From JBNJEM01 sp051745935 (GTDB taxonomy: Bacteria; Planctomycetota; Planctomycetia; Pirellulales; Pirellulaceae), in contig JBNJEM010000300.1 of NCBI GenBank assembly GCA_051745935.1, positions 1-9,236 on the forward strand: a stretch of 9,236 nt of DNA. Direction: 5' to 3'. Below, piece by piece: positions 1 through 5,293 of the stretch (its first letter is position 1; every line of letters starts with the position of its first letter). The notes below the pieces were generated by a model that worked only from the letters and a program-made list of their open reading frames with translations, searched no databases and was not told where the DNA came from. Position numbers and translations under genes: made by a program.

Positions 1-680
1 ATGATATCTAAAGCACCAGCGATCATCGTCGTGCCCTGGTCGCGAAATCTTCCACTCTTCAATCAAGCACGCGCGACAAACTCGGGACAACCCATTTGTC
101 CGATTTTCGGGTTTTTCATCAGCCCAGGTCAGCCCCGTCCCCCCTCGGGCACGTCCCGGAATGCTTGCCGGCTACAATTGCCGTAACACTTTAGCCGTCT
201 GAAGTAGAATCCTGGCTTCGTGATCACAAATCCCTTATGACGGACCCCGCCAAACCGCAAGGCCAGAGTCCGCTCGCCCGCGCGTTGGACCGGCAAGAGC
301 CATCACAGCGGACGGCGGCCTGCGCGCTCCACGGGGCCGTTTTCCAACCCCCACTGCCTGGAAGAGCTTTACTTCAGTTCGCTAAAAAGTTACAAATTGC
401 CAAAATTCGCGATACGGGGCGTGAAACAGTGCTCCAGCGGATGGAATTTCATTACGATAGTGTAGGGCGCGATGGCCGGCGGGAAAATATTTACTTTGTC
501 CATGCAAGATCCCGCGATTGGCTCGGACAAAGTCCCGGCGGCCGCGCTGGCGTTATTGTCACGGCGGTCAGCCGGCCTGAAATGAAGCAGTACTCCTTTG
601 CGAGGACTCGAGTTTTCGCGGGCGAAGACAAGTATTCATCTTTTGTTACCGGCCGTGGGTTTTGCTCCGGGAGGTTCGGA
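1..680. other. Gene-free stretch upstream of the cyclophilin
   Basis: I see no convincing gene here on either strand. An open frame runs from 237 straight into the cyclophilin. Its translation before residue 149 has no recognisable domain, is rich in Arg, Pro, Gly and Ala, and lacks a ribosome binding site at 237, whereas a strong one sits at 669-674. The short frame at 1-186 and the minus-strand frame at 491-778 also look like chance. The stretch contains a terminator-like hairpin near 85-116 and an isolated TACAAT (173-178) without a matching -35. The cyclophilin promoter should lie here, but I could not place it. Confidence 0.55.
85..116 (+). terminator. Possible intrinsic terminator of a gene left of the window
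   Basis: GGACAA (85-90) and TTGTCC (96-101) form a 6-bp stem with a 5-base loop. A second small stem, CCGA (100-103) with TCGG (107-110), overlaps it and is followed by five T (112-116). Either could end a + strand transcript entering from outside the window. The stems are short and mutually exclusive, so this is a weak call. Confidence 0.28.
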
Positions 681-1295
681 ATGTACCGGTTAATGTACCG
701 TTTTATGATTGGATTGCTGGCCATGACAATCGGATCAACGTCGTTTGCCGAGGACGCATCGAAGGGGAAGGTCACCAAGAAAGTCTATTTCGACATCTCG
801 ATTGGCGGCAAGCCGGCGGGCCGCATTGTCATTGGACTGTTCGGGGATGACGTCCCCAAAACCGCCGAGAATTTCAGGGCCCTGTGCACCGGCGAGAAGG
901 GCAAGGGGGAGTCGGGAAAGTCTCTGAGCTATAAGGGGAGCGGGTTCCATCGCGTGATACCCAACTTTATGATTCAAGGTGGAGACTTCACTCGGGGGAA
1001 TGGCACCGGCGGCGAGAGCATCTATGGAAAACGTTTCGCGGATGAGAATTTCAAATTCACGCATGATGGGCCGGGCGTTTTGAGCATGGCCAATGCCGGT
1101 CCCGACACCAACGGTTCGCAGTTCTTCATTACCACGGCCAAGACACCCTGGTTGGATGGCAAGCACGTGGTCTTCGGCCGTGTAACCGACGGCATGAAGG
1201 TCGTGAAAGCCATGGAAGCTCAGGGATCTCGCAACGGCCGCACGCGTGAACCCATCGTCATCGTCGATTGTGGGGAATTGAAAGAGTCAAACTGA
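681..1295 (+). CDS. Exported cyclophilin-type peptidyl-prolyl cis-trans isomerase
   Basis: The 204-residue precursor should catalyse cis-trans isomerisation of peptide bonds before proline, outside the cytoplasm. The start at 681 is chosen because GGGAGG (669-674) lies 6 bases upstream and the protein then opens with a signal peptide: basic residues, a hydrophobic core around 9-20, and likely cleavage after Ser-Phe-Ala (21-23). The cyclophilin domain covers about 31-200 and is complete. Residues matching human CypA active-site positions are present: R91, F96, M97, Q99, A137, N138, Q147, F149, W157, L158 and H162. The overall pattern is of the eukaryotic CypA type rather than the shorter E. 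coli PpiA/PpiB type. It carries the divergent-loop insert (GESGKSLSYKGS, 76-87). There are only two cysteines, C69 and C197, at the positions used for redox control in plant-type cyclophilins, together with E112. A longer product starting at 237 is unlikely. The gene appears to be a single transcription unit. Family assignment is very secure; export is likely; redox control is inference. Confidence 0.95.
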   Translation: MYRLMYRFMIGLLAMTIGSTSFAEDASKGKVTKKVYFDISIGGKPAGRIVIGLFGDDVPKTAENFRALCTGEKGKGESGKSLSYKGSGFHRVIPNFMIQGGDFTRGNGTGGESIYGKRFADENFKFTHDGPGVLSMANAGPDTNGSQFFITTAKTPWLDGKHVVFGRVTDGMKVVKAMEAQGSRNGRTREPIVIVDCGELKESN

Positions 1296-1387
1296 GGGGT
1301 CGGCGAGCCGGGCATTCACGTCCGAACGCCGAGGTTCGCGATAAGGTAAAGGGCGCGGGTGGGCGAACATCGCCGGAGCGATGAACG

Positions 1388-1414
1388 GGCATGAAACAGA
1401 AATGGCATGAAACA
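1388..1414. repeat. Two 11-bp direct repeats in the spacer before the ABC operon
   Basis: GGCATGAAACA occurs at 1388-1398 and 1404-1414, start to start 16 bases apart. Tandem half-sites at about 1.5 helical turns could bind a regulator of the ABC operon, but a chance repeat is also possible. No known regulator motif is recognised. Confidence 0.35.
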
Positions 1415-1427
1415 CTCGAGGATCCAT

Positions 1428-1462
1428 TTGTCCCGTAATGGCGCGCGGCTTTGGCGGGACAA
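1428..1462. promoter_or_regulatory. 8-bp inverted repeat in the ABC operon leader
   Basis: TTGTCCCG (1428-1435) and CGGGACAA (1455-1462) are perfect inverted copies separated by 19 bases, ending 54 bases before the first permease start. The element could be a dimeric repressor operator or a leader hairpin. There is no following T run, so a terminator is unlikely. The octamer CGGGACAA recurs at 83-90. Confidence 0.35.
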
Positions 1463-1516
1463 GGGCTGGAGCAGGCGTGTTGGATCCGTTGCATGCGAGG
1501 GGCGAGGAGCAAGGAC

Positions 1517-2794
1517 ATGTCGATTTGGTCAATGATGGGTCGGGAAATCGCCTACCGGAAGCTCAACTTTCTGTTGGGCATGATCGGGGTGGTGGTCGCG
1601 ATTGCCATCCTCGCAAGCATCCTGACTAGTTTAAGCGTGCATGAGGCAAGGTCCGAGCACATTGTGGCTCGCAAGGAAAAGGAGACCGAGACGGCTCGGG
1701 CCGCCTTGGCCTCGGATGTTCGCAAGGCGATGCATCACTTGGGATACAATGCGGTCGTGTTGCCGCGGGATCAATCGCTGGGAGATTATTACGCGGACGA
1801 TTACGCGGCCAAAACCATGCCGGAATCGTGGGCGGCGCGGCTCGCCGACACGCGGCAGGTCGTTGATCGGTATCTCCCCCGTTTGCGACGAAAAGTCGAC
1901 TGGACGGAGAGGAGTTGGACGATTCTGATCGTGGGGCTTGGAAGTGAGCATATCCTGGACACCTCGGTAAGTGACGATACGCCGTTGGTTGAAAGGATTT
2001 CACCGGGCGAGTGCGTTGTGGGCCATGAGTTGGCCGCGGCGCTGGATTTGAAGCCGAATCAGGAGATCGATATTCTGGGCCAGAGTTATCGTATTGCCGA
2101 GTGCCGCGAGGAATTGGGGACAAAAGATGACATCACGATCTGGATGGGCTTGTCGGATGCCCAAGACCTGCTCGGGCTCACCGATCAGATCAACGAGATC
2201 GCGGTGGTGGAACACTTGTCGGTGTGGGGGCGGGAGGACGAGGTACAGCAAGCGATCGCCAAGGTGTTACCGGAGTGCCAAGTGGTGGAACTGAAATCGC
2301 ACACGGACACGCGAGCACATGCTCGGGTCAAAGTAGCCGAGGAACGGGAAGCGTCCTTGGCGCAAGAACGGGCCAAGCAAGCGGCATTGCGAGTGGAGCG
2401 GATGCGGATGCTCGCGAAACTCGTGCCGCTGGGCTCCGTTTTATGCGCGGTTTGGATTGGGCTTCTAACCTATTCCAACGTCCGGGAACGCCGGCGTGAA
2501 ATGGGGGTGTTGCTGGCCATCGGGTTTCCCTTGGCGATGATGCGGCGTCTCTTGCTGGCCAAAGCGGTGTTGCTGGGCGCTGCTGGGGGGCTGATGGGAT
2601 TCGTGGCCGGCGCCGGATTGGCCTTGTGGTCGGACTCAAGCGGCGCGGGATTGCCTCCGTTTGACGGCCCGACCATGATCGTGAGTCTGTTGTTTTCGGT
2701 GGTATTGGGAACCCTGGTCAGTTTGTTTGGCAGCTGGGTGCCGATCCTGTCAGCGGCCGCGACGGATCCGGCGACGGTGCTCCAAGACGAATAA
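1517..2794 (+). CDS. FtsX/MacB-type ABC transporter permease, first of a paralogous pair
   Basis: This 425-residue inner-membrane protein has the type VII ABC permease plan seen in MacB, LolC/E and FtsX. One transmembrane helix (about 18-40) is followed by a large extracytoplasmic domain (about 41-300) and three C-terminal helices (about 301-320, 345-371, 387-412). The FtsX-domain hallmark after the second helix is visible (NVRERRREMGVLLAIG, 321-336). The extracytoplasmic domain is flanked by charged, probably coiled-coil segments (about 43-72 and 268-300). It contains MacB-like core motifs: VGHEL (168-172), GTKDD (201-205) and QINEI (224-228). The start at 1517 is preferred over an in-frame TTG at 1451 because GAGGAG (1504-1509) lies 7 bases upstream and residues 1-21 then align without gaps with the next permease. 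It is the first gene of the operon, 26 bases ahead of its paralogue. The pair probably forms a heterodimer with the downstream ATPase. The substrate is unknown; family membership is secure. Confidence 0.9.
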   Translation: MSIWSMMGREIAYRKLNFLLGMIGVVVAIAILASILTSLSVHEARSEHIVARKEKETETARAALASDVRKAMHHLGYNAVVLPRDQSLGDYYADDYAAKTMPESWAARLADTRQVVDRYLPRLRRKVDWTERSWTILIVGLGSEHILDTSVSDDTPLVERISPGECVVGHELAAALDLKPNQEIDILGQSYRIAECREELGTKDDITIWMGLSDAQDLLGLTDQINEIAVVEHLSVWGREDEVQQAIAKVLPECQVVELKSHTDTRAHARVKVAEEREASLAQERAKQAALRVERMRMLAKLVPLGSVLCAVWIGLLTYSNVRERRREMGVLLAIGFPLAMMRRLLLAKAVLLGAAGGLMGFVAGAGLALWSDSSGAGLPPFDGPTMIVSLLFSVVLGTLVSLFGSWVPILSAAATDPATVLQDE

Positions 2795-2820
2795 CCGGGA
2801 GTAAGTGAGGAGGCACGACG

Positions 2821-4107
2821 ATGTCGATTCTGAATATGGCTTGCTGGGAAGTGGCCCGCCGCAAGAGGTCGTTCTTGTTGGCCGCCCTGGCCGTGGCGGT
2901 CGCGGTCGGCACGATGCTGTCGGTGTACGGCTCTCTGGAAGCGTATGACATCCGTTCGGCCAGGGCGTTGGCTGAAAAGGAAAAGTCACTGGAAAAACGG
3001 CTCGCGGTGCTGAAGGACGAGATGCGCAAGGCAACGCTTAAGTTGAGTTTCAATCTAGCGATCCTGCCAGCCGAGCAAAACCTGCGCGAGTGGCATGAAA
3101 AAGACTATGCGGAAGCCACCATGCCGGAGGACTACGTGAACCGGCTGGCTCGGTCCCGGATCCTGGCTGTAAGGCACTTCTTGCCCACCCTGACCCTGAA
3201 GACCAAATGGCCTGAAATGGAACGGACCATCATTATGGTCGGCTGTCGAGGAGAAGTTCCCAATCTGGCCAAAGCCCCGCGAGACCCCCTGGTCCAACCT
3301 GTCCCTGACGGCAAGATCATCGTCGGCCACGAACTGCGGAAAAGCTTGGGGCTCGAGAAAGGGCAGCGAGTGAAGTTGATGGGGCGCGAATTCACGATCC
3401 ACAAGTGTTATGCCCGGCGCGGCAGTAAAGACGACATTGGGGTGTGGCTGCCGCTGCGGGATGCCCAGGAACTGTTGGATAAACCCGGCGAGATCAATTC
3501 GATTCTGGCGCTGGAATGCCTTTGCGTGGGGGATGCGGGAGTGGCTCGCGTCCGCGCCGAAATCGCGGAACACTTGCCCGACACCCAGGTCGTGGAACTG
3601 GGCACGCGGGTGGTGGCTCGCAGCGAAGCTCGCCATCACGTTGGAGAGGAAATCGCGGCTGCCTTGGAGAGGGAAAAACAGACGGTCCAGACGCTGAAGT
3701 CCGAACGCGCGCAGTTGGCGTCCCTGGTGGTGCCCGGTACGGTCCTGGCCTGTGGAATCTGGATCTTCCTGATGGCTTTGGGGAACGCCCGGACTCGCCG
3801 CTCCGAGGTGGCCGTGTTGCGAGCCATTGGTTACCGGGCTGGCCATGTATTGTCGTTGCTCCTGTTTCGCTCCTTGGCTGGCGGTGTACTGGGGGCCGCG
3901 TTTGGCTGCGCCGCCGGACTGGCCATTTCCGCTTACATGGGCGGAAACCTCGAGGTGCCGCTGATCGGCGCCGAGGGCATGCTGTCGTGGGAACTGGTCA
4001 TCGCCTCGGTGGCCATCGGTTCCCTGCTCGGTGTCGCCGCCGGCTGGCTCCCGGCCCTCATCGCTTCGCAACAAGATCCCGCCAATATATTGAAGGAAGC
4101 GCCCTAA
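2821..4107 (+). CDS. FtsX/MacB-type ABC transporter permease, second of a paralogous pair
   Basis: This 428-residue paralogue is collinear with the preceding permease along almost its whole length. Predicted helices lie at about 18-37, 302-321, 345-372 and 388-414. The extracytoplasmic domain (about 40-300) carries the same landmarks: DYA..TMPE (95-103), VGHEL (168-172), GSKDD (201-205) and EINSI (224-228). The FtsX hallmark is NARTRRSEVAVLRAIG (322-337). Coiled-coil-like charged stretches occur at about 46-72 and 274-298. GAGGAGG (2807-2813) sits 7 bases before the ATG, so the start is well supported. Its stop overlaps the ATPase start (TAATG), indicating translational coupling. Tandem retention of two diverged copies suggests an obligate heterodimer as in LolC/LolE, rather than a MacB-like homodimer. 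I see no signal for lipoprotein transport itself, so the Lol comparison is architectural only. Confidence 0.9.
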   Translation: MSILNMACWEVARRKRSFLLAALAVAVAVGTMLSVYGSLEAYDIRSARALAEKEKSLEKRLAVLKDEMRKATLKLSFNLAILPAEQNLREWHEKDYAEATMPEDYVNRLARSRILAVRHFLPTLTLKTKWPEMERTIIMVGCRGEVPNLAKAPRDPLVQPVPDGKIIVGHELRKSLGLEKGQRVKLMGREFTIHKCYARRGSKDDIGVWLPLRDAQELLDKPGEINSILALECLCVGDAGVARVRAEIAEHLPDTQVVELGTRVVARSEARHHVGEEIAAALEREKQTVQTLKSERAQLASLVVPGTVLACGIWIFLMALGNARTRRSEVAVLRAIGYRAGHVLSLLLFRSLAGGVLGAAFGCAAGLAISAYMGGNLEVPLIGAEGMLSWELVIASVAIGSLLGVAAGWLPALIASQQDPANILKEAP

Positions 4108-4787
4108 TGTTGAAACTCGTCCATGTGTCCAAAACGTATTCCGGGCATCAGCAAGAGGTCAAAGCCGTCGATGACGTATCGCTCACGATCGAGGCCCGGC
4201 AGGCCGTGGCCGTGCAGGGCCCAAGCGGATGTGGCAAAACGACATTGCTGCTAATCTGCGGCGGCCTCCTGCATCCCACGACGGGAAACATTCTCATCGA
4301 CGACACCGATCTCTATGCGCTTTCGCCAAACCAGCGTAGTATCTTCCGGGCCAATAACATCGGTTTCGTATTCCAACAGTTTCACCTGGTCCCCTACCTG
4401 AACGTACTCCAGAATGTCCTCACCGCCAACGTGGCCAGCAAGCGACCGGATGGACGGAAGCGAGCGGAAGAACTCATTGCCCAATTCCATCTGGAATCAC
4501 GCGTACATCACGTGCCAGCCGAACTGAGTGTGGGCGAAAAACAACGGGTGGCGCTGGCGCGGGCACTGTTCAACGAGCCGAAACTGGTGTTGGCGGACGA
4601 GCCGACGGGAAACCTCGATGTGAAAAACGCCAAGATCGTCCTGGACGCGTTGCGCGGGTACGCCGAAAACGGCTCGGCGGTGCTCATCGTGACCCATGAT
4701 CCGGCCGCGGCTGGCGAGGCGCACCGCGTCGTGCCCCTTGAAAGTGGACGATTGGCGCGGGCCGACATGCCCGTCGCCTCCGGTTGA
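4107..4787 (+). CDS. ABC transporter ATPase of the MacB/LolD/FtsE family
   Basis: This 226-residue cytoplasmic ATPase should power the two permeases encoded just upstream. All nucleotide-binding motifs are present in order: Walker A GPSGCGKTT (38-46), Q-loop with Q90 in GFVFQQF, signature LSVGE (140-144), Walker B VLADE (161-165), D-loop GNLD (168-171) and the switch histidine H197. The signature differs from LSGGQ by V and E. Substitution of the second Gly position is common in MacB-family subunits, so the protein should be active. Length fits LolD and FtsE (about 220-235). The ATG overlaps the preceding stop by one base and is preceded by AAGGAAG (4093-4099), 7 bases away; an upstream in-frame extension to 3516 is a shadow of the permease. 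No membrane-fusion adaptor gene or outer-membrane channel gene is adjacent. Family is certain; cargo is not known. Confidence 0.95.
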   Translation: MLKLVHVSKTYSGHQQEVKAVDDVSLTIEARQAVAVQGPSGCGKTTLLLICGGLLHPTTGNILIDDTDLYALSPNQRSIFRANNIGFVFQQFHLVPYLNVLQNVLTANVASKRPDGRKRAEELIAQFHLESRVHHVPAELSVGEKQRVALARALFNEPKLVLADEPTGNLDVKNAKIVLDALRGYAENGSAVLIVTHDPAAAGEAHRVVPLESGRLARADMPVASG

Positions 4788-4885
4788 TCCAACCCTCCCC
4801 TTGCGGCTCTCGGCGGCAACTCGCACTTGCAAACAGCACCGACATGCCGCGCTAACCGAACATGGGAAACAGGGGCGCCGCGTTT

Positions 4886-4941
4886 CGCGAGCCCCATGGG
4901 CGACGAGTTTTCGATCTCTTGTCGGCTCGCGCGCATTTTTT
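4886..4941 (+). terminator. Candidate terminator of the ABC operon
   Basis: CGCGAGCC (4886-4893) pairs perfectly with GGCTCGCG (4924-4931). The stem can continue after an 8-base bulge with 4902-4907 against 4918-4923 (one G-T pair). Six T (4936-4941) follow 4 bases after the stem. The position, about 100 bases after the ATPase stop, fits the end of the operon. The gap before the T run and the bulge weaken the call. Confidence 0.42.
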
Positions 4942-5136
4942 CGCCGGCGCAAGTTGTTGCGACGACTACTTTTAGGCCTCCTGGGAGTCGTAATGTTCTT
5001 GACGCCCGTTCTACCCGTCCCACGCGCCGCCACCGTTCCCGGTTTGGTTGCGGTCCAGCGGAGCGAGGCCGCGCTAGGGCAACCGCGCGCCGTTGCCCCT
5101 CCCCCGCCCACGTCCGCGCAAAAAGGAGGTTCCCCG

Positions 5137-5159
5137 GGAAAGAGGGGCTTTCCGTTTTT
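5137..5159 (+). terminator. Candidate intrinsic terminator
   Basis: GGAAAG (5137-5142), a 5-base loop and CTTTCC (5148-5153) form a compact 6-bp hairpin followed by G and five T (5155-5159). The form is that of a classic Rho-independent terminator. It could back up the hairpin at 4886-4941 in ending the ABC operon transcript, or act inside the leader of the TPR gene. Confidence 0.45.
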
Positions 5160-5180
5160 CCCCCTTGCTATTTCGGTGGT

Positions 5181-5213
5181 TTCCCGTTTCAATGGGTGTT
5201 TGAATTACGGGAA
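5181..5213. promoter_or_regulatory. Large dyad or stem-loop upstream of the TPR gene
   Basis: TTCCCGT (5181-5187) pairs with ACGGGAA (5207-5213), and TTCAA (5188-5192) pairs with TTGAA (5200-5204). The loop is 7 bases and there is one 2-base bulge (5205-5206). Twelve base pairs in 33 bases is the strongest stem in the gap. With no T run after it, it reads better as an operator or a structured RNA leader than as a terminator. Confidence 0.5.
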
Positions 5214-5257
5214 TGGCGTTGCTTGCAGCTTTGCCAGGTGACGGATGGGTGTTTGAA
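5192..5257. repeat. 13-bp direct repeat upstream of the TPR gene
   Basis: ATGGGTGTTTGAA occurs at 5192-5204 and again at 5245-5257, 53 bases apart. The first copy forms the loop and right arm of the dyad at 5181-5213. The second supplies the left arm of the hairpin at 5249-5263. This arrangement would allow exchange of pairing partners. Confidence 0.55.
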
Positions 5258-5273
5258 AAACACGTTTTTTTTT
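5249..5273 (+). terminator. Terminator- or attenuator-like hairpin just before the TPR gene
   Basis: GTGTTT (5249-5254), loop GAA and AAACAC (5258-5263) are followed by G and nine T (5265-5273), only 20 bases before the ATG of the TPR gene. The stem is short and mostly A-T. An alternative pairing, 5251-5260 with 5268-5277, would bury the T run. Since there is little room for a promoter after it, read-through control of the TPR gene is possible. Confidence 0.35.
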
Positions 5274-5293
5274 GAACAACATGGAAGGGCCAG

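Larger units (their letters stand above)
4788..5293. other. Hairpin-rich non-coding stretch between the ABC operon and the TPR gene
   Basis: No convincing gene lies in these 506 bases, and minus-strand frames here continue antisense into flanking genes and resemble no family. A possible small frame on the + strand (ATG 4993, stop 5239-5241, 82 codons) has GGGAG 5 bases upstream. In-frame TTG codons at 4954/4957 would add an Arg/Leu-rich, signal-like segment. However, three hairpins overlap its 3' half and its later sequence looks non-coding, so I do not call it. The stretch holds four stem-loops, annotated separately. A perfect AAAGGAGG (5122-5129) has no start codon at a usable distance. The TPR gene's promoter must lie here, but I cannot locate it. 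Confidence 0.6.

Noticed and set aside
173..178. TACAAT as a -10 promoter element
   Set aside because: No -35-like hexamer lies at 15-19 bases upstream and no gene begins within 500 bases downstream.
237..680. N-terminal extension of the cyclophilin to a 352-residue protein
   Set aside because: GGGAGG lies 6 bases before ATG 681, the protein from 681 begins with a complete signal peptide, and the upstream translation shows no domain or family-like composition.
491..778. Minus-strand frame of 95 codons across the cyclophilin start
   Set aside because: It is antisense to the signal peptide region, resembles no family, and has no clear ribosome binding site.
1323..1338. CGAAC/GTTCG hairpin after the cyclophilin as a terminator
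   Set aside because: The stem has only 5 bp and there is no T run after it.
3055..4074. Long minus-strand frame of 339 codons opposite the second permease
   Set aside because: It is a mirror of a clearly coding GC-rich gene; its translation is rich in Gln, His and Gly with no recognisable domain.
3516..4106. Upstream extension of the ATPase to a 423-residue protein
   Set aside because: The extra part lies inside the second permease in another frame, while ATG 4107 has a good ribosome binding site and starts exactly at the ABC domain.
4526..4538. LSVGE ABC signature as evidence of an inactive ATPase
   Set aside because: Variation at the second Gly and at Gln of LSGGQ occurs in functional MacB-family subunits, and every other motif is intact.
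4782..4794. GGTTG/CAACC hairpin at the ATPase stop codon as a terminator
   Set aside because: It has a 5-bp stem with a 3-base loop and no T run; better candidates lie downstream.
4497..5192. Minus-strand frames opposite the ATPase 3' end and the gap
   Set aside because: They are Arg/Ser/Pro-rich, overlap one another in different frames and look like no protein family.
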